NCBI GenBank assembly: GCA_001899145.1 | Contig: MKVF01000016.1 | Location: 62,001 to 126,000, forward strand | DNA from: Flavobacteriia bacterium 40-80 | GTDB taxonomy: Bacteria; Bacteroidota; Bacteroidia; Flavobacteriales_D; Crocinitomicaceae | Length of the DNA stretch: 64,000 nucleotides | Reading direction: 5' to 3' | Part shown: one piece after another, positions 42,731 through 51,287 of the stretch | Numbering within the stretch: position 1 is the first letter of the stretch | Layout: every line of letters begins with the position of its first letter | Position numbers and translations under genes: made by a program | Notes under the pieces: generated by a model | Told to the model about the DNA's origin: nothing | Seen by the model: the letters and a program-made list of their open reading frames with translations, nothing else | The model's database searches: none

Positions 42731-44440
42731 ATGCAAGAAAATATAAAAAATCTGACAGAAAATCTGAAAGACCAGCGTTTTATCCCATTAGGGGAAATAG
42801 CAAAAATTCCACTTCCTGTTCTTACGGAAACTTTACGAATACAAGGGAAGAAAAACAAAGATAAAATATGGGCAACTTTGGGATGGGAAAGCGACGAGCC
42901 ATTCAGTCCCAAAGGTGATCTGGAGTTTTCAAAAACGGGAAATCCCGATGAAGGAGATTATAAAAACAGGAAGAAGAAAAACAAGCTTACACAGGATGAA
43001 ATTGCAGATATAAAGGCAATCAATCCTGATCTGGATGTAAAGCGAAAAAAAGAGGTGCGTGAATACTACATTAATTTTGATGAAGTACATTTTTCGCTTC
43101 CCGATACATTTAACCCTGTCGATCTGCCACGCCTTCGGCTGACTGTTTTCCTGGAGCCGGATGAAGGAGCGCTTGTTTATTATCATCACAGCAAAAAAGG
43201 AGATGTTTTTGATCCGGAAGCATTTTCCGAATATATTTTACATGAAAAAGAAAAGAATTCCAACAGGGACCGGCTGACGTATTACTTTCCGGTAGAGCCT
43301 AAGCACCTGCTGGAACCGGTTGATGAGGAAAGACACCTCTATCGCCAGGCCGGTCAGGAGACAGGAATGAGCTTTATTATAAAAGTGCTGATTTTCAAAC
43401 AAAAAAAGGGAACTGAAAAACAATTATTCAGCCGTTCTCTGAAAGAGATTAATAAATCAGCGAAAAAAGAGGGTAATCTGCTCTATGAATTAGTCGGCAA
43501 AGATAAATATGCACTTTTGAAGTTTAATCCGGAAAAAGGAGCTACAGGAGAATTTGATCCTGTAACTGACAAAGGCCAGATTCTGCAAGATGCTAAAACA
43601 TTGCTGCTGATTCATGGAACCTTTGTAGATACAGCTTCTTCTTTTGAACATCTTTTGTCAGTTCATCCCGGGGGGAAAAGCGTTTTGCAGGAATTGCTTT
43701 CAAAAGGGAAATTTGAACAGATACTGGCATTCAATCATCCGACGATCTCTGAAAATGCAGAAGGGAATATTAGCTGGCTGGCCACTCTTTTAAAGAATCT
43801 GGATATTCACATTTCCAAGCCATTGCAGATCATTGCCACCAGCAGAGGTGCGCTTGTTGCCGCATACATGGCTTCGGACAGTACAATTAACAAATACTTT
43901 CCCATTGGTAAGATCATGACATTTTCCGGCGGAAATGGATGTGGTTATTTTAATCTGGGTCAGAAGATTTCCCGTGCCTTGTCTGTTTGGAAAGCTGCTT
44001 CTCCGGGTCCTGCCGGAAAAGTGATCTCTTCTATTGCCCAGCTCTCTGTACAATGGTTTCTGGAACAGCCCGGTTGCAGAATGATGACAATTGGGAGCAA
44101 GGAATCAACTGCAATACTGTCTGCTTCGCCGGTCAATTCTTTCACCAGATACAAAACAGTTGTGTCGGACTGGCATAAATGCCTCGTGGAGCAGGAACCT
44201 TTTTTCAAGCGTGTTGGAAACACTAGCCTGGATGCAGTAATACGGATTGCTTTAGGGAAAGAGCACGATTGGGTGATCGGAGTGGAGCAGCAAAGACGCA
44301 TTCCGGCAGGCTCCGGTAAGCTGGATGAAAGCCGCAGGCATTCTGTTCATGGCCGTTATCTGGAAGCGGGATATGTTCGCGATGAAAACTGTAAAATCAT
44401 CGCCGATCCCTATCAGATCATCTATGATTTTTTTGATTGA
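42731..44440 (+). CDS. alpha/beta hydrolase, lipase-like, eCIS co-regulated
   Basis: A 569-residue protein. The first ~285 residues are charged and of unknown family. From about 290 an alpha/beta-hydrolase fold starts with TLLLIHGTFVDTASSF, the oxyanion-hole strand. The nucleophile elbow is IATSRGAL with Ser371, a variant GxSxG in which the first Gly is Ala. A C-terminal His in HSVHG (about 540) may complete the triad. No signal peptide. It has its own copy of the shared promoter architecture, so it is expressed with the injection system; it might be a cargo (a lipase or esterase toxin) or a processing enzyme. A hairpin at 44530-44554 follows. Confidence 0.75.
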   Translation: MQENIKNLTENLKDQRFIPLGEIAKIPLPVLTETLRIQGKKNKDKIWATLGWESDEPFSPKGDLEFSKTGNPDEGDYKNRKKKNKLTQDEIADIKAINPDLDVKRKKEVREYYINFDEVHFSLPDTFNPVDLPRLRLTVFLEPDEGALVYYHHSKKGDVFDPEAFSEYILHEKEKNSNRDRLTYYFPVEPKHLLEPVDEERHLYRQAGQETGMSFIIKVLIFKQKKGTEKQLFSRSLKEINKSAKKEGNLLYELVGKDKYALLKFNPEKGATGEFDPVTDKGQILQDAKTLLLIHGTFVDTASSFEHLLSVHPGGKSVLQELLSKGKFEQILAFNHPTISENAEGNISWLATLLKNLDIHISKPLQIIATSRGALVAAYMASDSTINKYFPIGKIMTFSGGNGCGYFNLGQKISRALSVWKAASPGPAGKVISSIAQLSVQWFLEQPGCRMMTIGSKESTAILSASPVNSFTRYKTVVSDWHKCLVEQEPFFKRVGNTSLDAVIRIALGKEHDWVIGVEQQRRIPAGSGKLDESRRHSVHGRYLEAGYVRDENCKIIADPYQIIYDFFD

Positions 44441-44529
44441 ATTAACGGAATATACTTTCTGAAATAATTTATTATAAGGAAATATTTCTGATCCGTTATT
44501 TGTTAGATAAAACAAAAATTGGCTTTTGT

Positions 44530-44563
44530 AAAGCATTTCTAACAGAAATGCTTTATATTTTTG
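44530..44563 (+). terminator. hairpin terminator and candidate -7 element
   Basis: An 11-bp perfect stem AAAGCATTTCT/AGAAATGCTTT (44530-44540 and 44544-44554) with a 3-base loop and following T-rich run. TATTTTTG at 44556-44563 also fits the -7 consensus, 15 bases before the mscS-like start, so the spot may serve as both. Confidence 0.6.
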
Positions 44564-44578
44564 TAAGAAAAAGCAGCC

Positions 44579-45139
44579 ATGTCAGAATTGAATATACAAA
44601 TTATAAAAACGATAGTCGTCATTCTTTTCTTATCTTTCATAAAAGCGGTCATTTCCCGTTCGATGAGAAAAATCTCCATTAAGATTTTTGAAGGGAATGA
44701 ACGGAAAAAGAGCATGGACAGGGTATTAAACTTTCTGATCGTTCTGATCGGCTTTATTGTTCTTTCCGTGATCTGGGGAGTTGACCGAAAGGACTTTTTT
44801 GTTTTCCTTACTTCCACACTGACAGTTATTGGTGTGGCTTTTTTTGCGCAATGGTCTATTATCTCCAACGTTACAGCAGGCATTGTCGTATTTTTTAATC
44901 ATCCGATCAGAATCGGTGATAAGATCAGGATTGGTGAGAAAGATTTTTATACGGAAGGTACACTGGATAAGATCTCCTGGTTTTTTATGCACATAACGAA
45001 TGAAGAAGGAGAAGAAATAACGATTCCCAATAATATTCTGCTTCAAAAATCAGTTCAGATACTGAAAATAAAAAAGCGCGGAAATAGCTTGAATCTGGAA
45101 AAACACTATTCCAAACCCTCTGATTTCCCGAAGCTGTAA
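44579..45139 (+). CDS. small-conductance mechanosensitive channel (MscS family)
   Basis: A 186-residue MscS-type channel protein that opens under membrane tension. Three transmembrane segments are visible (about residues 5-25, 45-66 and 72-90), the last corresponding to the pore helix, followed by the MscS beta domain with NHPIRIGDKIRIGEK and EEGEEITIPNNILLQK, both hallmark segments. It is shorter than E. coli MscS (286 residues) because the C-terminal vestibule is reduced, as in many small family members. It stands alone between the hydrolase gene and a transglutaminase-like gene. Confidence 0.88.
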   Translation: MSELNIQIIKTIVVILFLSFIKAVISRSMRKISIKIFEGNERKKSMDRVLNFLIVLIGFIVLSVIWGVDRKDFFVFLTSTLTVIGVAFFAQWSIISNVTAGIVVFFNHPIRIGDKIRIGEKDFYTEGTLDKISWFFMHITNEEGEEITIPNNILLQKSVQILKIKKRGNSLNLEKHYSKPSDFPKL

Positions 45140-45247
45140 TATTTCGCTCTCTTTTCACGGAGATAACAGAAATATATAAGCCAGGATCAGAAATGAATTA
45201 ACAAAACATATTTAAAAAGTAATTAAAAAAGATTTAAAACAGAAAAT

Positions 45248-46144
45248 ATGTCACTTTACATTTGTAATGTGATGACGAATACATCTGTAAAAGCTTTGAT
45301 CCGTTTGATGGAAGATCCTGATGAGCATGTTTATGCGCATGTCCGGGAACAGTTATCTTCTATTGGAAAAACAGCTATTCCTATGCTAGAAAATTCATGG
45401 GAACAGGAAGATTACGGTTTGCTTTTCCAGAAAAGAGTAGAGGATCTGATAAAAGATATCCAGTTTGATGAAGTGAAGATGGCGCTTGCGGAATGGATCC
45501 GATCAGATGAAAAAGACCTGCTGAAAGGTGCTTTGATCATTGCACGTTATCAATATCCGAATCTGGACGAGGAGAAAATTTGCAGTTTCGTCCGGGAGAT
45601 TAGAGATGCCATATGGTTAGAGTTGTCACCATTCTCTACAGCATATGAAAAAGTCAAGATCATTAATAAGATTCTTTTCGAACGGTTCCGTTTTCGTGGG
45701 AATAAAAACAATTATCATTCACCACTGAACTCTTATATTAATACTGTTTTCGAACTTAAAACCGGAAATCCGCTAAGTTTATCCATCGTTTATTCAGTGA
45801 TTGCAGAACAGCTGAAAATCCCGGTATATGGTGTAAACCTGCCGAACCATTTTATTCTTGCCTACATGGATGAGCTGAATGTTAATCCATTGATCGGGAA
45901 TGAAAATATTTACGGTGTTTTATTTTATGTTGACGCATTTAATGCCGGAAGAATACTTAGAGAGCAGGAGATCCGGGAGTTTGTGGGACAAATGAAACTA
46001 CAGCCTGTCCGGGGATATTTTGAGCCTTGTTCAAATTCCGGAATTCTTCAGAGAATGCTAACGAATTTGGCATTCGCATATAAGCAGCTTGGTAAAATGG
46101 AAAAGGTTCAGGAGCTGCAGGAGCTTGAGAAGATGTTCCGGTAA
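45248..46144 (+). CDS. transglutaminase-like SirB1-family protein
   Basis: A 298-residue cytoplasmic protein of the SirB1/transglut_core2 family. A HEAT-like N-terminus (about residues 15-75) is followed by the core domain (about 80-235) with NNYHSPLNSYINTVFELKTGNPLSLSIVY and then YGVNLPNHFILAY; no active Cys is evident in the usual place, so it may be non-catalytic, as assumed for this family. The C-terminal helix resembles a TPR unit. An in-frame ATG at 45272 (MTNTSVKAL) is an alternative start. The gene precedes folA by 36 bases and is probably co-transcribed. Confidence 0.85.
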   Translation: MSLYICNVMTNTSVKALIRLMEDPDEHVYAHVREQLSSIGKTAIPMLENSWEQEDYGLLFQKRVEDLIKDIQFDEVKMALAEWIRSDEKDLLKGALIIARYQYPNLDEEKICSFVREIRDAIWLELSPFSTAYEKVKIINKILFERFRFRGNKNNYHSPLNSYINTVFELKTGNPLSLSIVYSVIAEQLKIPVYGVNLPNHFILAYMDELNVNPLIGNENIYGVLFYVDAFNAGRILREQEIREFVGQMKLQPVRGYFEPCSNSGILQRMLTNLAFAYKQLGKMEKVQELQELEKMFR

Positions 46145-46180
46145 TTGCTTATTAAACAAGAAATATAAAAATTTGAACAG

Positions 46181-46690
46181 ATGAAAATCAGTTTGATCGT
46201 TGCAAAAGACAGCCGTAATGGTATTGGAAAAGATAATGATTTGCTCTGGCATTTACCTGCCGATATGAAGTTTTTCAAGGAAACAACTACTGGTCATATT
46301 GTATTGATGGGACGGAAAAACTATGAATCCATTCCTGAAAAGTTCCGGCCACTGCCCGGTCGCCTGAATATGATCCTGACACACAATAAAAGCTTTCAGG
46401 CCCCGGATTGTCTGATCTTCCATACTGTGGAGGAGGTGCTGGGCTGGAAAGAAGCGAATAAAGGAGACGAACGTACACTGTTTATTATTGGCGGAGGTGA
46501 GATTTACCGGCAATTTTTAAATACAAACCAGGTGGAAGAGATGTTCGTTACTCAGGTAGACGCTGTTTTCGATGCCGATACTTTTTTCCCGGAAATAGAC
46601 GAAGCCGTGTGGCAGAGAGAATTAGTGCTGGAGCATTCAGCGGACGAGAAAAACAAGTTTGGTTTCAGAGTTTACAGATATACCAAATAG
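46181..46690 (+). CDS. folA: dihydrofolate reductase
   Basis: A 169-residue dihydrofolate reductase, which makes tetrahydrofolate with NADPH. Typical motifs are ISLIVAKDSRNGIGKDNDLLWHLPADMKFFK (in two adjacent parts; the WHLPADM loop includes the active-site Asp), GHIVLMGRKNYESIP, and the C-terminal FIIGGGEIYRQFL. Length matches other bacterial enzymes (about 160-170). It lies downstream of the SirB1-like gene, with no partner thyA gene in view. Confidence 0.96.
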   Translation: MKISLIVAKDSRNGIGKDNDLLWHLPADMKFFKETTTGHIVLMGRKNYESIPEKFRPLPGRLNMILTHNKSFQAPDCLIFHTVEEVLGWKEANKGDERTLFIIGGGEIYRQFLNTNQVEEMFVTQVDAVFDADTFFPEIDEAVWQRELVLEHSADEKNKFGFRVYRYTK

Positions 46691-46831
46691 AAACTTTTTC
46701 TTTCATCGAAATTTTTTAGAATGACTTTGGAGAAGAGTTTCAATTTACAGAGAATTAATCGGAGGTATATTTGCGAAATGAAACGAATATAAATTGTTGT
46801 TTTGATACTTGTTCAATCCTAATCAAAAAAT

Positions 46832-47416
46832 ATGTCAGAAGAAATAAAACGATTGAAAAGGGATATTTGCTTAATCAAATACAGAAATCTTCCTCTGATT
46901 GAATACGAAAAAGAATCAGATTCTGATATTTATTATTATCCAAATGCAGACTATCTCTATTGGATTAAGCTTGAAGAAGATTCTTCAAAAGAATTGATCC
47001 GGGAATTTATAAAACTTTTAAAGTTATTAGGATTTGGGAGTTTTATTTTTTTTGTTGCAACAAACAAACCTTGGATTTCGAAAAAAACACAAAAAAGAAA
47101 GGATTTTGATCCCTTAACTAAGGCAATAAAATATTTTGAGTCATTAAAAATCGATAACAAATTCAACGGAGGGATTGAAATTGGATTTCAAAAACTCAAA
47201 GAATTTTTGCCAAATTTTTATACAATGACAGAATGTGATGGTGGATTCTTTGATGTTTATTTTTCTAATATAAAACAAGATATAATCTTTTATCTTCATT
47301 ACTCCGGAGAGATTAAAATTCTCCCACTGAATGAAAAAAATAACACGAAATTCCTAAAAGCAGTAAAGCAAACTAGATTTATAGATTCTTTAAGGGATAA
47401 AACCGACAGAATATAA
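46832..47416 (+). CDS. hypothetical protein, Lys-rich, unknown function
   Basis: A 194-residue soluble protein rich in Lys, Ile, Phe and Tyr, with no signal peptide or domain that I recognise. The AT content of the gene is higher than its neighbours (frequent AAA, ATT, TTT and TAT codons), which hints at recent acquisition. A hydrophobic segment (about residues 64-82, LGFGSFIFFVATNKPWIS) is too short to be a reliable membrane helix. It stands alone between folA and topB, separated by 141 and 203 bases. Function cannot be assigned; it resembles immunity or orphan proteins often found singly in Bacteroidota. Confidence 0.6.
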   Translation: MSEEIKRLKRDICLIKYRNLPLIEYEKESDSDIYYYPNADYLYWIKLEEDSSKELIREFIKLLKLLGFGSFIFFVATNKPWISKKTQKRKDFDPLTKAIKYFESLKIDNKFNGGIEIGFQKLKEFLPNFYTMTECDGGFFDVYFSNIKQDIIFYLHYSGEIKILPLNEKNNTKFLKAVKQTRFIDSLRDKTDRI

Positions 47417-47582
47417 AAGCATTCTGGATAAATTAGGGAGAGAGCTTAGTTACTTTGACTCCCTAGTTGATTTCTTTCATCTGAAAGTTCCTCATCATTT
47501 TTCCTGTTTGTTAAGTCATAATATCTAATGTTTTTTGTCTTTGCTCTTTTGTCTTAATTTAAAATTCTTCACATTTCATCCG

Positions 47583-47590
47583 TATATTTG
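47583..47590 (+). promoter_or_regulatory. topB -7 element
   Basis: TATATTTG is a perfect match to TAnnTTTG and lies 29 bases before the topB start codon, giving a leader of about 20 bases. Confidence 0.55.
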
Positions 47591-47619
47591 TACTTCGCAA
47601 AAAACAGGAAAAATCAAAG

Positions 47620-49728
47620 ATGATAGTTTGTATAGCTGAAAAACCAAGTGTTGCAAGAGATATCGCCAAAATTATCGGAGCGAATCAGGCAAAAAGTGGC
47701 TATATGGAAGGAAACGGTTACCAGGTGACCTGGACGTTCGGGCATCTTTGTACCCTGAAAGAACCTCAGGATTATACTGAACGATGGAAATACTGGAGGC
47801 TGGAAGACTTACCGATGATACCTTCCAGTTTTGGAGTAAAAGTTATCGAAGACCAGGGAGTAAAAAGACAATTTGATACCATCCAGAACCTTGTCCGGAA
47901 TGCGGAGCTGGTTGTGAACTGCGGTGATGCCGGGCAGGAAGGAGAACTGATCCAGCGCTGGGTTTTACTGAAAGCAAAATGCACGGCTCCTGTAAAACGT
48001 TTGTGGATCTCTTCATTGACAGAAGAAGCTATAAAGGAAGGTTTTGAAAAGCTGAGAGATGCCCGGCAGTACGACAATCTGTATTCAGCAGGAAGCGCGC
48101 GGGCAATTGGTGACTGGCTTCTCGGAATGAACGCGACACGTCTGTTTACTAAAAAATTCGGACAGGGAAAGGCGACCTTATCTATTGGCCGTGTGCAGAC
48201 TCCGACATTGGCGATGATTGTACAGCGGCAGAAAGAAATAGATAGTTTCAAATCGGAAGAGTACTGGGAGTTGAAAACGATTTTTAGAGATACGGAATTC
48301 ACGGCTACCATTGATCGTTTAAAAACACTTGATAAAGCCGAAAAAGGCCTGGAATATCTGAAACAGCATCTTTTCGAGGTCACCTCGTTTGAGCAGAAAG
48401 AAGGAAAAGAAGGAAATCCCCGCTTGTTCGACCTTACGGGCTTACAAGTGGAAGCCAATAAAAAATACGGTTATTCCGCAGAAGACTCTCTGCGTTTCAT
48501 TCAGAAGTTGTACGAAAGTAAGTTAGTGACTTACCCGCGTGTTGATACCACTTATCTTTCCGAAGATATTTATCCGAAAATTCCCGAAATTTTGAATGGC
48601 ATGAAATATTACAGCCAGCTGACAGCTCCTTTGATGGGACAGCCCATTCCAAAGTCAAAGCAGGTGTTTGATGACAAAAAGGTAACTGATCACCATGCGA
48701 TTATTCCGACAGGGGTTGTTCCGTCAGGTATCTCTCCTCAGGAGCAGCATATTTACGATCTCATCGCAAAACGTTTTATTGCGGTATTTTATCCGGAATG
48801 TAAAGTATCTAATACGACTGTTCTCGGAAAGGTTGGAAAGGTGGAGTTTAAAGCTACCGGAAAGCAAATAATTGAACCCGGCTGGCGGGAAGTATATAAG
48901 GAGGAAACACCTTCAAAGAAAGAACAAGAAGAAGAAAAAGTAATGCCGTTGTTTCATGAAGGAGAAACGGGAGAGCACGAACCGAAGATTCATCACGGAA
49001 AAACGTCCCCTCCGAAGCCTTTTACGGAAGCAACTTTGCTGAGAGCAATGGAAACAGCCGGAAAACAGGTGGAAGATGAGGAAATGCGTGAACTATTGAA
49101 AGATAACGGAATTGGCCGGCCTTCAACACGTGCGAACATCATTGAAACACTGTTCAAGCGGAAATACATTGAAAAGAAGAAAAAAAATATTTTTGCCACC
49201 GCAACCGGTGTTGATTTAATAGATACTATTCAGAGTGAATTACTGAAAAGCGCTGAATTGACAGGACAATGGGAAAAAAAGCTGAGGCTGATTGAAAAAG
49301 GAGAATATCAGCCGGAAACTTTTAAAAAAGAATTGATCCAGATGGTCGTAGATCTTACCAATGAAGTATTATTTAATACCAACCGGGTGATCCAGATTGT
49401 TGATGAAGCGCCAAAGCAGGAAGAGAAAACAGTCAGAGAGAAGAAGCCCAAGGAAGAAATTAAAATGGATGAGCTGAGCTGTCCGAAATGCAAATCAGCA
49501 AAGATCATGAAAGGAAATTCCGCTTATGGCTGCGTGAATTTCAAAGAATGTGGATTTAAGCTGCCATTTGAAATTTTAGGAAAAAAATTAACCGACAAAC
49601 AAATTTCAGACTTAATTTTAAAGGGGAAAACAACCAAGATCAAAGGATTTGTAATTCCGGGAAGCGAGCAGAAAAAAGATGCAGCTTTGACGCTGGATGA
49701 AACCTTTAACGTTCAATTACAAGAATAG
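47620..49728 (+). CDS. topB: DNA topoisomerase III
   Basis: A 702-residue type IA topoisomerase. The N-terminal TOPRIM domain has IVCIAEKPSVARDIAKIIG and the acidic GDAGQEGELI motif (about 105-114); the catalytic Tyr lies in KLVTYPRVDTTYLSED (about residue 307). The clamp has LIKAGN-type elements (LLKDNGIGRPSTRANII, about 492-508). A C-terminal segment with CPKCKSAK...YGCVNFKECGF forms one zinc-ribbon-like unit. It relaxes negatively supercoiled DNA and resolves intermediates. The DUF2480 gene follows after 6 bases and is likely in the same operon. Confidence 0.95.
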   Translation: MIVCIAEKPSVARDIAKIIGANQAKSGYMEGNGYQVTWTFGHLCTLKEPQDYTERWKYWRLEDLPMIPSSFGVKVIEDQGVKRQFDTIQNLVRNAELVVNCGDAGQEGELIQRWVLLKAKCTAPVKRLWISSLTEEAIKEGFEKLRDARQYDNLYSAGSARAIGDWLLGMNATRLFTKKFGQGKATLSIGRVQTPTLAMIVQRQKEIDSFKSEEYWELKTIFRDTEFTATIDRLKTLDKAEKGLEYLKQHLFEVTSFEQKEGKEGNPRLFDLTGLQVEANKKYGYSAEDSLRFIQKLYESKLVTYPRVDTTYLSEDIYPKIPEILNGMKYYSQLTAPLMGQPIPKSKQVFDDKKVTDHHAIIPTGVVPSGISPQEQHIYDLIAKRFIAVFYPECKVSNTTVLGKVGKVEFKATGKQIIEPGWREVYKEETPSKKEQEEEKVMPLFHEGETGEHEPKIHHGKTSPPKPFTEATLLRAMETAGKQVEDEEMRELLKDNGIGRPSTRANIIETLFKRKYIEKKKKNIFATATGVDLIDTIQSELLKSAELTGQWEKKLRLIEKGEYQPETFKKELIQMVVDLTNEVLFNTNRVIQIVDEAPKQEEKTVREKKPKEEIKMDELSCPKCKSAKIMKGNSAYGCVNFKECGFKLPFEILGKKLTDKQISDLILKGKTTKIKGFVIPGSEQKKDAALTLDETFNVQLQE

Positions 49729-49734
49729 AATCAC

Positions 49735-50247
49735 ATGGAAGAAATTCGTAATAAAATAAAAGAAAGCGGACTGATAAATCTGGATCTGGCTTTTTTTAAA
49801 CCAAATAAATTAAAGATCGTACCTTTTGATATTGCAGAGCAGCTATGGCAGGGACTTGTTCTGAAAGAGAAAGATTTTCGCCAGTTTCTGGCTGACCACG
49901 ACTGGAATCAATACCAAAACAAATACGTTTATATTTTTTGCTCTACAGATGCGATTGTTCCGACATGGGCATTTATGCTGGTAGCATCAAAGCTGATAGG
50001 CATTGCAGCACATGTAATGGTAGGAACAGAACAGGAGCTGATCCGTGATGTAATCAAATCGAAGATAGAAGAGCTGGATATCGAAACGTACAAAGACGGA
50101 AGACTGATCATTAAAGGATGCTCGGATATTGATTTTCCCGCCTTTGCAATGGTAAAGCTGATGGAGCGCCTGCAACCCGTTTGTAAATCGATTATGTACG
50201 GAGAACCTTGCTCAACTGTTCCGATTTATAAAGCACCTAAAAAATAA
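49735..50247 (+). CDS. DUF2480 family protein
   Basis: A 170-residue DUF2480 protein, a family known almost only from Bacteroidota and of unknown function. Landmarks are SGLINLDLAFFKP, DIAEQLWQGLVLKEKDFR (about residues 33-50), DHDWNQYQNKYVYIFCSTDAIVP and VKLMERLQPVCKSIMYGEPCSTVP near the C-terminus, with conserved Cys residues that could bind iron or another metal. It starts 6 bases after topB and is probably translated from the same transcript. Confidence 0.88.
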   Translation: MEEIRNKIKESGLINLDLAFFKPNKLKIVPFDIAEQLWQGLVLKEKDFRQFLADHDWNQYQNKYVYIFCSTDAIVPTWAFMLVASKLIGIAAHVMVGTEQELIRDVIKSKIEELDIETYKDGRLIIKGCSDIDFPAFAMVKLMERLQPVCKSIMYGEPCSTVPIYKAPKK

Positions 50248-50352
50248 ATCCTACAACTGTAAAGTATATTTTAGAGCAATAAGATAAAATCACAGTAGTT
50301 TGTTTGATTTATCCTGCTTCTATGTTGTTTACTTTTTATCTTTATTCAGTAT

Positions 50353-51138
50353 TCAGTATTCAGGAGTTACATAAGCATACCTTTTCGGGTCAAAGAACCA
50401 TTTTTTATCCACTGTTTTTGTTGCGGAAATTTTCGTTTTTGCACCAAACCAGTCTTTTGCGATTTCAGCGGAGTTCTCTAATTTCCCTTTGTAAACAATA
50501 ATATCCTTTACATCCGAAAATGTTCCTTCTTTGCCGATTTCAAAGACAAAAGCCTCTTCGTTCTCTTCTCCTGCATTGTTATAGGAAATCATTTTAAAAA
50601 CTTTATCCATCACCCCATCAGCGATATTGTAAAAGTTTTTAAATTCTGAATTCTTGATGCGGTAGGTGATTACAGGAGTGGCGTAGGATTCGGAAAACAG
50701 ATAAATAAAATCCACTTCCAGCTTTTTCATTGCGCTGGATGGGACTGGTACAGGAATAGAAAGTTTATTGCTGGCACCGTCATAAATCATGAAATAATTG
50801 AAATTGCCGACATAACCGTTTCTTTTCAGTGTTTCAAAATTCTTTGACTGAGCACTATAGCTTTCAGCATATTCAAGACGGTTAATGGTGATGATAGCAT
50901 CTGACTGATTGTCGCTATTCAGATATGCCTGGTGAATTTGTACCGAGAATTTTTCATTCGCGGGAATACCTAATTTTAGCATAGCATGCTTTTTTGATCG
51001 CTCATCCAGGGGCAGCTTCGCCAGTTCATCCTCGTTACTGAATTCCGGCTCTGCAATATTATCGTTTGAGGAATTCCCATTCTTACAGGAGTACAAAAAC
51101 AAGAAGCCGAATACTAAAATCAGATAGCTATATTTCAT
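50353..51138 (-). CDS. lipoprotein of unknown function
   Basis: A 261-residue predicted lipoprotein. It starts MKYSYLILVFGFLFLYSC with the lipobox Cys18, then a Ser/Asn/Asp-rich linker (about 19-32) and a globular domain of about 225 residues. The domain has alternating hydrophobic strands (YFMIYDGASNKLSIPVPVP, FIYLFSESYATPVITYRI) with no family motif that I know. It is convergent with the topB/DUF2480 unit and divergent from the S46 peptidase gene. No promoter was clearly found. Confidence 0.75.
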   Translation of the reverse strand: MKYSYLILVFGFLFLYSCKNGNSSNDNIAEPEFSNEDELAKLPLDERSKKHAMLKLGIPANEKFSVQIHQAYLNSDNQSDAIITINRLEYAESYSAQSKNFETLKRNGYVGNFNYFMIYDGASNKLSIPVPVPSSAMKKLEVDFIYLFSESYATPVITYRIKNSEFKNFYNIADGVMDKVFKMISYNNAGEENEEAFVFEIGKEGTFSDVKDIIVYKGKLENSAEIAKDWFGAKTKISATKTVDKKWFFDPKRYAYVTPEY

Positions 51139-51287
51139 GAAAACAAATATAAGTGTAAATTAATTCAACTTGCAAGCAGATAGCTAATTCGTATGTAGCT
51201 TTTACAGAATGAAGGTTTTTAAGATTTCATGGATTAATTACGGTAGAATTATTATTTTTAGCACCTAAAATCAAAGTCAAGTAAAAA

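Noticed and set aside
50304-50501. Plus-strand 65-aa open frame after the DUF2480 gene
   Set aside because: It mostly overlaps the convergent lipoprotein gene and lacks a start context or known domain.
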